Positions 18,062 through 25,181 of a stretch of DNA of 64,000 nucleotides are shown one piece after another (positions within the stretch are counted from its first letter, which is position 1; every line of letters begins with the position of its first letter). The translations under genes were made by a program, and so were the position numbers. The stretch comes from Pelolinea sp. (GTDB taxonomy: Bacteria; Chloroflexota; Anaerolineae; Anaerolineales; Anaerolineaceae): positions 56,702 to 120,701 of the forward strand of contig JAAZOD010000007.1 in NCBI GenBank assembly GCA_012797975.1, given 5' to 3'. Under the pieces are notes generated by a model. The model had not been told where the DNA came from, searched no databases, and saw only the letters and a list, made by a program, of their open reading frames with translations.

Positions 18062-18682
18062 ATGAATCATATAGATAACGTGAATTTTGATGTTCTCAAT
18101 AAAGGGGCGTTATTGTTTGTTATCTCCGGCCCCTCTGGGGTGGGAAAAGATTCCGTTGTAAAAGAGTTGAAAAATCGACCGGGGAAATTTCATTTTGTCA
18201 TTACAGCCAACACACGCGCTCCGCGCCCTGAAGAAGTGGAAGGCGTGGATTATTTTTTCGTCAGCAAAGAACATTTTGAAGCGATGATAAAAGGCGATGA
18301 ACTGGTGGAATGGGCACATGTGTATGGAGATTATAAGGGTGTGCCGAAAGCACAGATTGAGGGAGCGCTGGCAAGTGGAAAGGATGTGCTGATGCGCTTG
18401 GATGTGCAGGGGGCGAAAAAGATCAAAAGTCTCTATCCTTTTGCAATTTTAATCTTCTTGTTGCCCACGGATGAAGAGGAATGGCAAAGGCGGCTTCTCG
18501 CGAGGGCAAAAGAACAGGGCACTGACCTGGATATGGACATTCGCGTTGAAAAAGTAAAGGAAGAACTGGCGAGCCTGAATGTTTTTGATTATGCGGTGGT
18601 TAATGCCGATAATCAACTAGAGCAAACCGTAGAAGCGATCTTGGATATCATCAGCGCTGAGCATCATAGACTATCGAGATGA
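18062..18682 (+). CDS. gmk: Guanylate kinase
   Basis: This 206-residue cytoplasmic enzyme phosphorylates GMP to GDP with ATP. The P-loop is GPSGVGKDS at residues 23-31, followed by the GMP-binding TANTRAPRPEEVEGVDYFF and the YGDYKGVPKAQIE segment, LMRLDVQGAKKI (Walker B-like DVQG), and the lid region RRLLARAKEQGTD. Length is typical for bacteria. One small oddity is Asp instead of Ser/Thr at the usual second-last P-loop position (GKDS), with the serine one residue later, as seen in many Gmk proteins of this phylum-level group. It starts 66 bp from the divergent zinc-ribbon gene. Confidence 0.96.
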   Translation: MNHIDNVNFDVLNKGALLFVISGPSGVGKDSVVKELKNRPGKFHFVITANTRAPRPEEVEGVDYFFVSKEHFEAMIKGDELVEWAHVYGDYKGVPKAQIEGALASGKDVLMRLDVQGAKKIKSLYPFAILIFLLPTDEEEWQRRLLARAKEQGTDLDMDIRVEKVKEELASLNVFDYAVVNADNQLEQTVEAILDIISAEHHRLSR

Positions 18683-18686
18683 TCTA

Positions 18687-19961
18687 TTATTCTTTTCCTT
18701 CAGTTTTTTCTGTTTGAGTTCTGTGTTGGCCTTCTTTTTCTATATTCATCATGGCTGAGTTTGTCAGACCAAACAAGCTAATGACAATGCAGCCTAATCC
18801 CCCGATATAGAACCAGCCCTGAATGCCGACGATCCCGGCCACCGGCGCTGCAATGACCATCGAAATAGGTGACATGGCGCTTGCCATGCTGTTCAAGGTT
18901 GTAAATACTCTGCCCTGCATTTCAGGTTTGACGTTGGATTGCATGATGGCAGTGAGTGCTCCATTCGCGATAGGATTCATCATGCCGGTGATAAACATGC
19001 CTGCCAGCGCCACTTTAAATTGATCGGTGGGAGCGATGGCAATAAGCAGCATTCCCACTCCCATGCCAATAATGCCAGAGAGGGAAGTCAATATCCGTTT
19101 CTTGAACCCTCCCCAGGTGCTTAGGATGATCCCGCCCAAAATTACCCCAATACCAAAAACTGACTCGACCAAACTGAGTTGAATGGCTCCGCCGGAAAAG
19201 TGTTGTGTAACCAGCAGGGGAGATAATGTAAAGCCAGGATTGATCAGGAAATTCAGCAGCGTCGCTGTGATGGTCAGCAAAAACATGCCTTTCCAATTCC
19301 ACAAATAGTTGAATCCAACCTTGACATCATTCCATAGCTCTCTGGCGGAGGTAATTTTTTGGCCTGCATCGGTCACCGGTTTGGGAATGCTCACGAAAAG
19401 TAATGGTGCTACCGCTATGACTGCGGTGACGATGTCAATCAAAAGGATATTGTGGATCGGAGATGCATCCAATAAAAGGGCTGCCAGGGGTGGGCCGACC
19501 ACATTGATAAGCCCCCGCATGGATTGATTCATCCCTTCCACTCTTGCCATCTGATCATTCGGAACGAGCAATGAAGTGGAAGAACGCATGGATGGCCAAT
19601 GGAAAACGCCTCCCAGCTCACGCAGGAATAATGCAATGTAGATATATCCGATCTTGATCTGGTCGGTTTTGAACAGAATGATCAAAACAAAGGTGATCAG
19701 GGCGATCATCAGATCGCTGAAGATCATGATCCGTTTTCGATCCCAGCGGTCGACCAGTGCGCCGATAAAGGGGGCAAAAAAAACATTGGGCAGCAAACTG
19801 ACAAATGTTGAAGTCGCCAGCACTGCTGCTGATCCGGTTTCTTTAGTTAGATACCAAATCAGTGTGAATTGGACGACCTGAGAACCCAACAGGCTGAATG
19901 CCTGCCCGGTCCAGATCGAGAAGAACTTCGTTTTCCAATTTTTATTGAAACGATCCTGCAT
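18687..19961 (-). CDS. MFS transporter, EntS/MFS_3-like exporter
   Basis: The 424-residue protein has about 12 membrane helices. The loop between helices 2 and 3 carries the major facilitator signature GALVDRWDRKRIMI, and a shorter repeat of it occurs after helix 8 (STWGGFKKRILTS). N-terminal FFSIWTGQAFSLLGSQVVQF is typical of the EntS/MFS_3 group of drug or siderophore exporters driven by the proton gradient. AGGGGA precedes the ATG. The gene converges on gmk with only 4 bp between stops. The substrate is unknown. Confidence 0.9.
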   Translation of the reverse strand: MQDRFNKNWKTKFFSIWTGQAFSLLGSQVVQFTLIWYLTKETGSAAVLATSTFVSLLPNVFFAPFIGALVDRWDRKRIMIFSDLMIALITFVLIILFKTDQIKIGYIYIALFLRELGGVFHWPSMRSSTSLLVPNDQMARVEGMNQSMRGLINVVGPPLAALLLDASPIHNILLIDIVTAVIAVAPLLFVSIPKPVTDAGQKITSARELWNDVKVGFNYLWNWKGMFLLTITATLLNFLINPGFTLSPLLVTQHFSGGAIQLSLVESVFGIGVILGGIILSTWGGFKKRILTSLSGIIGMGVGMLLIAIAPTDQFKVALAGMFITGMMNPIANGALTAIMQSNVKPEMQGRVFTTLNSMASAMSPISMVIAAPVAGIVGIQGWFYIGGLGCIVISLFGLTNSAMMNIEKEGQHRTQTEKTEGKE

Positions 19962-19985
19962 GAAAGTCCCCTATTGATGAGGTTT

Positions 19986-20369
19986 CTATTCGATGAAGAT
20001 TTCTACGTGTTCATCATCCTCATCATCAATGACATCGATGATGAGCCCTGTCTTTCCTGATTTTATTAAATTCATCAAATCGTTCGAATCCATATGGGCA
20101 AACTCGGGTGAATATTGGGCTCCAATGCGGAAACCGGCATTGACCAAGCCGATGGGGATGCGAATATTGGTCTTTTGGATTCCCGTTACTGCATCGGTTA
20201 CGCGTACGCGAAACCATTTACCTGCTTTCTCCTCATTTTCTGCTTTTTCTGCCTTGGATGATTTTTCCGGTTTCCCCGCTTCCAACGCTTCCAGCAGTTT
20301 CGCTGCTTGGTCAGCGTTAATTTTGCCCTCCTGAAGCATTTTTAAAATCATCATGCGATCTTCTTCCAT
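19986..20369 (-). CDS. SHOCT-like domain protein of unknown function
   Basis: The 127-residue protein opens with EEDRMMILKMLQEGKINADQ and AAKLLEALE, a short helical module of the SHOCT-like type found at the start of YvlB/LiaX-related proteins. A charged linker rich in Lys/Glu/Ala follows (about 33-50). The rest is a compact domain with WFRVRVTDAVTGIQKTNIRI and an acidic C-terminus (DVIDDEDDEHVEIFIE). Homologs are often encoded beside DUF2089 regulators, as here: the DUF2089-like gene is 35 bp upstream on the same strand and carries the same helical module at its C-terminus. A regulatory or envelope-stress role is a guess from that association. Confidence 0.75.
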   Translation of the reverse strand: MEEDRMMILKMLQEGKINADQAAKLLEALEAGKPEKSSKAEKAENEEKAGKWFRVRVTDAVTGIQKTNIRIPIGLVNAGFRIGAQYSPEFAHMDSNDLMNLIKSGKTGLIIDVIDDEDDEHVEIFIE

Positions 20370-20404
20370 GGCGTTTTGCTCCTGTCTAATTCTAATCTGT
20401 TTTC

Positions 20405-20785
20405 TCAGTTACCACGCAATAATTCCTGAGCTTCATCGATTGAAATTTTACCCTCATTCAACTTGGTGAGGATTTCTTTTCTGTCTTTATTGGAAGGCTT
20501 TTCTTCTTCGATTTCTGTTTCGAATCCCATGATGTGCAAGATTTCATTAAAACGATTGCGCAAGGTGGGGTAAGAAAGGTCTAACTCTTCTTCCATACGG
20601 TTAAACTTTCCTTCACAGCGGATGAAGGTTAGGATGAATTGGAGCTGTTCGGGGGAAAGATTGCTCAACGGGGTATGGGAAAGCTCGAACATACCTTGAA
20701 AGTTGGTTCTGCAGTTATTGCAATGCAGGGAGGTTACGATCAATTCATTGTTACAGATTGGACATTTGTCAATAATTTTATTCAT
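20405..20785 (-). CDS. DUF2089-family putative regulator
   Basis: The 126-residue product has an N-terminal zinc ribbon (CPICNNELIVTSLHCNNC), then a segment LSPEQLQFILTFIRCEGK and EEELDLSYPTLRNRFNEIL that looks like a helix-turn-helix of sigma-region-4 style, typical of DUF2089. The C-terminus DRKEILTKLNEGKISIDEAQ is a SHOCT-like helical module repeated at the N-terminus of the next gene's product. AGGTGA precedes the ATG. An AT-rich 15-bp perfect inverted repeat lies 23 bp upstream. It probably binds DNA and controls this small operon, possibly itself, but this is inferred from domain type. Confidence 0.82.
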   Translation of the reverse strand: MNKIIDKCPICNNELIVTSLHCNNCRTNFQGMFELSHTPLSNLSPEQLQFILTFIRCEGKFNRMEEELDLSYPTLRNRFNEILHIMGFETEIEEEKPSNKDRKEILTKLNEGKISIDEAQELLRGN

Positions 20786-20807
20786 TTTTCACCTGATTCA
20801 TGTTGCA

Positions 20808-20822
20808 ATCAATTTAATTGAT
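20808..20822. promoter_or_regulatory. Perfect inverted repeat upstream of the DUF2089 gene, possible operator
   Basis: ATCAATT-T-AATTGAT is a 15-bp perfect palindrome with a one-base centre, 23 bp upstream of the DUF2089 start codon. Read on the minus strand, TTGATA, 16 bases and TAAGAT lie just upstream as a weak promoter candidate, which would place the palindrome near the transcription start, a usual repressor position. Confidence 0.35.
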
Positions 20823-20871
20823 ATAATCTTATCATTATTCTATAAATTATCAATGTACAAATGAAGAATAT

Positions 20872-21258
20872 TTATATTTTTGTTTCTTCCGAATTGGAAA
20901 GACATTCCTGAAGCAAGAACCAGTTTCCTTCTCTGTCCGAGACACTCTGAGGAGCCCGATCGAAATAGATATCAAAGACCTGATGGGTATCTACCTCCAC
21001 CCGAAAGAAGATCTTTCCAACACCCCAGGAACCTTTTCGTTCAGCATGTGCATGGTGTGCTTCACTCATGTTCCTTTGCATATTTCCCCTTCGGGAAAAA
21101 TCTGTCCACTGGTTGATGACCCTGGTGATCGTATATTCTTTTGAGCGCCAGGTAAATACATCAGGACATCCTGGATTTTTTATGCGGATTTGCTCCTGCT
21201 GATAGGTTACTTCAATTTGCTCCCCTATGAAGCGGATGGGAAGAGTTTGTTCATCCAT
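20872..21258 (-). CDS. Small protein resembling DUF6504
   Basis: The product is 128 residues from ATG 21258. I see FTWRSKEYTITRVINQWTDF near residue 40, then VEVDTHQVFDIYFDR and NWFLLQE near the end. This arrangement (W-R-x-x-x-Y-x-[IV]-x-x-[IV]-x-x-W, then [VY]-[ED]-[IL]-Y-[FR]-D-R, then a W-[FY]-L end) resembles small DUF6504 proteins. A longer frame begins at TTG 21270, but ATG 21258 is preferred. No Shine-Dalgarno sequence is visible, and a TATAAC element about 16 bases upstream suggests a very short leader. Function is unknown. It diverges from the SixA-like gene. Confidence 0.6.
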   Translation of the reverse strand: MDEQTLPIRFIGEQIEVTYQQEQIRIKNPGCPDVFTWRSKEYTITRVINQWTDFSRRGNMQRNMSEAHHAHAERKGSWGVGKIFFRVEVDTHQVFDIYFDRAPQSVSDREGNWFLLQECLSNSEETKI

Positions 21259-21320
21259 AGGAAAAATCAATTATGTTATACTAGTTCCGATTTCATATTC
21301 TATCATTATGGAGGTCAGTT

Positions 21321-21809
21321 ATGAAAAAAGTATTTCTCATGCGCCATGCGAAATCAAGTTGGAAAGATGCCAACGTTCCCGATCATGACAGACCTGTAAA
21401 GAAAAAAGGTGAGAAGGATGTGAAAGCGATGGCAAAAATGTTAAAGCATAAAAAACATTTGCCAGACCTTATCCTGTGTTCTTCTGCTGAGAGAGCCAAA
21501 CAAACCGCTGTTCTTTTCAAAAAAGCTTCCTCGTACGAGGGAAAGATCGAATACAACGATAAATTATATATGGCAGAAGTTCCCGACTTGATCGCTGCCC
21601 TAAAAGAATCCCCCAAAAAAGCGAAAAGCGTCATGGTCATCGGTCATAACCCGGGGTTGGAGGCTTTGCTTCAAACATTAACCGGCAAGGTGGAAACCCT
21701 GCCAACCTCCTCTATTGCCTATATTTCTCTTCCGATAGAAGAATGGCCAGAAATAAATAGCGAAGTGGAAGGGAAGCTGAAAAAACTCTGGCGTCCCAAA
21801 GACCTCTAA
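21321..21809 (+). CDS. sixA: SixA-like phosphohistidine phosphatase
   Basis: The 162-residue protein belongs to the histidine phosphatase superfamily. The catalytic RHG-equivalent is RHAKSSW at residues 8-14, with His9 as nucleophile. DLILCSSAERAKQTA holds the conserved serine-x-arginine pair, and VMVIGHNPGLE the second catalytic histidine. The short length and the RHAKS form are typical of SixA, which removes phosphate from histidine of phosphotransfer proteins. GGAGG precedes the ATG. The exact substrate here is unknown. A hairpin at 21825-21847 follows the stop. Confidence 0.9.
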   Translation: MKKVFLMRHAKSSWKDANVPDHDRPVKKKGEKDVKAMAKMLKHKKHLPDLILCSSAERAKQTAVLFKKASSYEGKIEYNDKLYMAEVPDLIAALKESPKKAKSVMVIGHNPGLEALLQTLTGKVETLPTSSIAYISLPIEEWPEINSEVEGKLKKLWRPKDL

Positions 21810-21824
21810 CGGAAATCAAAATCT

Positions 21825-21847
21825 GTGCTCACCGACTGCGTGAGCAC
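21825..21847 (+). terminator. Hairpin between the SixA-like and S9 peptidase genes (weak terminator)
   Basis: GTGCTCAC pairs with GTGAGCAC around a 7-base loop and is followed only by TTTCGTT. The stem is good but the T tract is poor, so it may attenuate rather than stop transcription into the peptidase gene. Confidence 0.45.
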
Positions 21848-21858
21848 TTTCGTTAATA

Positions 21859-23706
21859 ATGGCAAAAGGATTCAGGAACATGAATGGTCAAGAGATGAGC
21901 GTGGAACATTTATTGGAAAAACATCCTATCCATGACCTCCAGTTTGGTGGTGATGATTCTTTACTGTGGATCGAAAACGAGGATGGGATTGGAAAAGCAT
22001 ACTTGCTGGATGGAGAAGGAAATAAAATTGCTTTCCGTCTTGATGACCCCATTAAGAGTGGTTTATTTTATGGGGGTGGGGAGTTTTGTGCAGGCCACGA
22101 AAAAGCAATTTTCTGTATCAATCGCGATCACCTTGCTGCTGTAAATTTGAGAAATGGAGAAACAAAAACGATCGTCCCCGCTTGGGGCAAGGTCGCAGCT
22201 CCTTCTCTTTCACCTGATGGTAAATGGGTGCTTTATGTGTTCAGTGATGGAGAGATGGATCTGATCGGCATTGCTCCGGTGCATGGTTGGGATTGGCCAA
22301 GGCAGATAGTGAAAGGTGCCGACTTTTATCTGCAGCCAACCTGGCATCCGCGGGGCGAATGGATCGCTTGGGTGGAATGGGACCATCCCTGTATGCCCTG
22401 GCAGGGCAGTCGGGTCAAGATCGGCGAGGTGGGGGGAATGCAGGTGCGGTTATTGGATGAAACCTGGATCGATGGTAGGATCGGCCAGGCGGCCCACCAA
22501 CCAAAATTCTCTCCTAATGGAAGGTGGTTGAGCTATCTGCTGCAAAATGGAGATTGGGAAGACCTGGTCCTGTATGATCTGAAGAAAAAGGAGAAACGGG
22601 TGTTGGTGCATGGGCAGGATTTCATGCTCTCCACGCCTGATTGGGTACAAGGGTTGCACTCTTATGCCTGGGGAAAGGACGCACGGAATATCTACTATTT
22701 CCGGTATGAGCATGCCAAAGCATCACTATGGAAGGTGAATGTACGCAGTGGAAGATCGGAACAAATGAACACGGAATCCTATACTTGGCTATCCCAGCTT
22801 GCCGTTTCACCACAATCCGGGATGCTGGCATTCCTGGCTTCCTCTCCGATTGAACAGAAGCAGATTATTCGATGGCAGGATGGAAAACTGTTGCCTGTGT
22901 CAATCGATCACGAAGAAAGGGACATAGTCCATTATTTCAAAAACCCTGAGCATATTGAATGGAAAGGGGAAGATGGGAAGAGTGTATATGGAATCCTTTA
23001 TCTTCCTCAAAATGGAACGGACAAGAATCTACCTCTGCTGGTGGATGTGCATGGCGGACCAACCATGCAGCGCAGTTTCTCCGAGTCAACCGAGGCGGGG
23101 TTCTTCACATCGCGCGGATACGCTTTTTTACAGGTGAACTATCGTGGCAGCAGCGGGTACGGTTTTGGCTACCAGGATGCGCTGAAAGGCAAATGGGGGG
23201 AACTGGAAGTGGATGATATCTATTCAGGTGTCAAGCATTTGATCAACAGTGGAATTGCCGATCCAACCCGCGTCGCACTGATGGGAAACAGTTCCGGGGC
23301 CACTACAATCTTCAACACACTGCGAAGATACCCTGGTGTATTCCGCTGTGCGATCTGCAGTTTCGGGATCGCAGATCTCATTCTGGATGCCAGTCAGACC
23401 CATAAGTTTGAGCGTTTTTATCACCAATACCTGATTGGTGATCTTGAGGAAAAAAAGGAAATTTTTCAGCAACGCTCGCCGCTGTTTCATCTGGATGAGA
23501 TCCGGGATCCACTGTTGCTCTTCCATGGAAGTGAAGACCCGGTGGTGCAGCCAGCACAATCACAGATCCTGTATGATTCCCTGGTGGAGCGTGGAATTCC
23601 CTGTACCTTGAAGATCTTTGAACAGGAAGGTCATGGATTTAAAGGGAAGGAAACCTTGCGGGAATATTATGCCATGCTCCTTCAATTCTTGGGCCGATAC
23701 TTATAA
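21859..23706 (+). CDS. S9-family (prolyl oligopeptidase/acylaminoacyl-peptidase-like) serine peptidase
   Basis: The 615-residue product has an N-terminal beta-propeller of about 350 residues with WD/PD40-like repeats (LSPDGKWVLYVFSDGEMD, FSPNGRWLSYLLQ) and a C-terminal alpha/beta-hydrolase domain. The catalytic triad is visible: Ser478 in GNSSGATTIF, Asp560 in HGSEDPVV and His592 in EGHGFKG. HGGPTMQRSF forms the oxyanion region. Such enzymes cleave short peptides or acylated residues in the cytoplasm. ATG 21859 has no clear ribosome-binding site; ATG 21880 with AGGA upstream is an alternative start seven residues later. It ends at a strong terminator. Confidence 0.93.
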   Translation: MAKGFRNMNGQEMSVEHLLEKHPIHDLQFGGDDSLLWIENEDGIGKAYLLDGEGNKIAFRLDDPIKSGLFYGGGEFCAGHEKAIFCINRDHLAAVNLRNGETKTIVPAWGKVAAPSLSPDGKWVLYVFSDGEMDLIGIAPVHGWDWPRQIVKGADFYLQPTWHPRGEWIAWVEWDHPCMPWQGSRVKIGEVGGMQVRLLDETWIDGRIGQAAHQPKFSPNGRWLSYLLQNGDWEDLVLYDLKKKEKRVLVHGQDFMLSTPDWVQGLHSYAWGKDARNIYYFRYEHAKASLWKVNVRSGRSEQMNTESYTWLSQLAVSPQSGMLAFLASSPIEQKQIIRWQDGKLLPVSIDHEERDIVHYFKNPEHIEWKGEDGKSVYGILYLPQNGTDKNLPLLVDVHGGPTMQRSFSESTEAGFFTSRGYAFLQVNYRGSSGYGFGYQDALKGKWGELEVDDIYSGVKHLINSGIADPTRVALMGNSSGATTIFNTLRRYPGVFRCAICSFGIADLILDASQTHKFERFYHQYLIGDLEEKKEIFQQRSPLFHLDEIRDPLLLFHGSEDPVVQPAQSQILYDSLVERGIPCTLKIFEQEGHGFKGKETLREYYAMLLQFLGRYL

Positions 23707-23744
23707 AATGTCTTTCCAATTCCTTTCGTAAAGGTGATATTGCT

Positions 23745-23772
23745 AAAAAGCCCGCCATAAAGCGGGCTTTTT
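23745..23772. terminator. Bidirectional rho-independent terminator
   Basis: AAAAAGCCCGC pairs with GCGGGCTTTTT around a 6-base loop. The 11-bp stem with A/T flanks on both sides serves the convergent S9 peptidase (plus) and aminotransferase (minus) genes. Confidence 0.92.
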
Positions 23773-23791
23773 CACATTCATGGCATAGGTG

Positions 23792-24856
23792 CTATTTCAT
23801 AAAATCATCAATGCTGGACAGCAATTTTTCAACGTCTTCCATCTGCGTTTCGCCCATGGTGGCGATGCGGAAGGTTTTGTTCTTCAAGCTGCCGTATCCA
23901 TTCGCAATGCGCATATTGCGTTCGAGCAGGAAGGCATTCAATTTAGAGATATCCAATTCACGAGTGTTCTTGATGGTCGCCACTGTCTTCGAAAGCCGTT
24001 TCGGGTCGGCAAATGGCTCCATTCCTCTTTCCAGCGACCAGTCGTAAACCCGTTTTGACATGGCTGCATGGCGTGCAAAGCGTTTATCCAATCCCTCAGC
24101 GAAAATACGATCGAGCTGGAAATCCAACCCATAGACCAAAGTCACTGCCGAAGTCATGGCGGTGGAATTCTTGATGCGGTATTCTTCCATGATCAGCAGG
24201 TCAAAATACCATCCGCGATTTTCCACCGTCTTGGCTTTTTCCAGAGCGCGGTCGTTGGTGCCTGCCAAAGAAAGACCTGGCGGCAGTGCAATACATTTCT
24301 GCGAAGATGTCAGCAAAAAATCGATTCCCCAGGCATCCATCTCAATCTTGGTGCCGGCTAAAGAAGAAACCGCATCCACCATGATCAGTGTGTCGGGACT
24401 GACTTCTTTTACCACCGCGCACAGCTCTTTGACCGGGCTTTCACAACCGGTGGAAGTTTCATTGTGAACGATGGTAACCGCTTCATAATGTTTTTTCTTC
24501 AACGCCTCACGCAATTGTTCCGGTTCGATGGCTTTTCCCCATTCCGCTTCCAGCTTATCTGCTTGTTTGCCATTGCTGGTAGCTACCTCATACCAGCGAT
24601 CGGAAAAGGCGCCGTTTACACAGCACAGTACATCTTTTTGAACAAGGTTTCGAATACCGGTCTCCTGCATGCCACTGCCAGAGTGGGTGCCAATAAAGAC
24701 GCGATATTTCGTATAAAACAGGTCTTCACATTTTTTTGCAGCCCGTTGATAGATGGCTTCATATTCCTTGCTGCGGTGAGGAAGAACGGGCTTTGACATT
24801 GCGGCAAATACTTCCGGCGCAACATCTACGGGTCCAGGAACAAACATTCGTGACAT
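23792..24856 (-). CDS. Class V aminotransferase, alanine/serine-glyoxylate aminotransferase-like
   Basis: The 354-residue PLP enzyme begins with FVPGPVDVAPEVFAAM and HRSKEYEAIYQ, typical of the serine-pyruvate / alanine-glyoxylate / phosphoserine-type class V group. It has the cofactor region SGSGMQE, the VDAVSSLAGTKIEMDAWGID block and the PLP-binding lysine in TSSQKCIALPPGLS. In several bacteria and archaea this subgroup supplies serine or glycine metabolism together with a SerA-like dehydrogenase; one is encoded 10 kb away on the same strand. AGGAGAG precedes the ATG. Donor and acceptor cannot be fixed from sequence. Confidence 0.9.
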   Translation of the reverse strand: MSRMFVPGPVDVAPEVFAAMSKPVLPHRSKEYEAIYQRAAKKCEDLFYTKYRVFIGTHSGSGMQETGIRNLVQKDVLCCVNGAFSDRWYEVATSNGKQADKLEAEWGKAIEPEQLREALKKKHYEAVTIVHNETSTGCESPVKELCAVVKEVSPDTLIMVDAVSSLAGTKIEMDAWGIDFLLTSSQKCIALPPGLSLAGTNDRALEKAKTVENRGWYFDLLIMEEYRIKNSTAMTSAVTLVYGLDFQLDRIFAEGLDKRFARHAAMSKRVYDWSLERGMEPFADPKRLSKTVATIKNTRELDISKLNAFLLERNMRIANGYGSLKNKTFRIATMGETQMEDVEKLLSSIDDFMK

Positions 24857-25181
24857 TTTTCTCTCCTATTGTTTTTTCCCTGAGGGGATCTCATCTGAAA
24901 AGGCAGGATAATCATAATATGAACGGAATGCTTTCGCTAGTATGCAAATACCTATCTGACAAAAATAAAGATCACAGCCGTTTGCAAGATTTATTTCTAG
25001 CGAAGACTCTGCAATGCAAGGAGGAGTAATTTCAAAATTGTTTTTCTTGATGCTGAAGTATGATTAAATATCGCAATGCTGTACATATGGGTTGTTCAAA
25101 ACAACCGCATGGATGATACAGTAGAATATTGCACGAACTTCGATTCCAATCTCCAGTGGAATCATCATAAGGAGCACAAGG
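24857..25181. other. Intergenic region without a convincing gene (325 bp)
   Basis: This divergent gap holds the upstream regions of the aminotransferase (minus) and the 663-residue membrane protein (plus). Visible structures are a 7-bp hairpin GGTTGTT-CAA-AACAACC at 25090-25106 and a spaced 8-bp inverted repeat TTCGCTAG (24933-24940) / CTAGCGAA (24997-25004). A 36-codon open frame at 24919-25029 lacks a ribosome-binding site and any recognisable motif. AAGGAG at 25169 serves the downstream GTG start. No RNA gene is recognised. Confidence 0.5.

Noticed and set aside
24919..25029. 36-codon open frame in the 325-bp intergenic region
   Set aside because: No ribosome-binding site, no motif, and no link to neighbouring genes.
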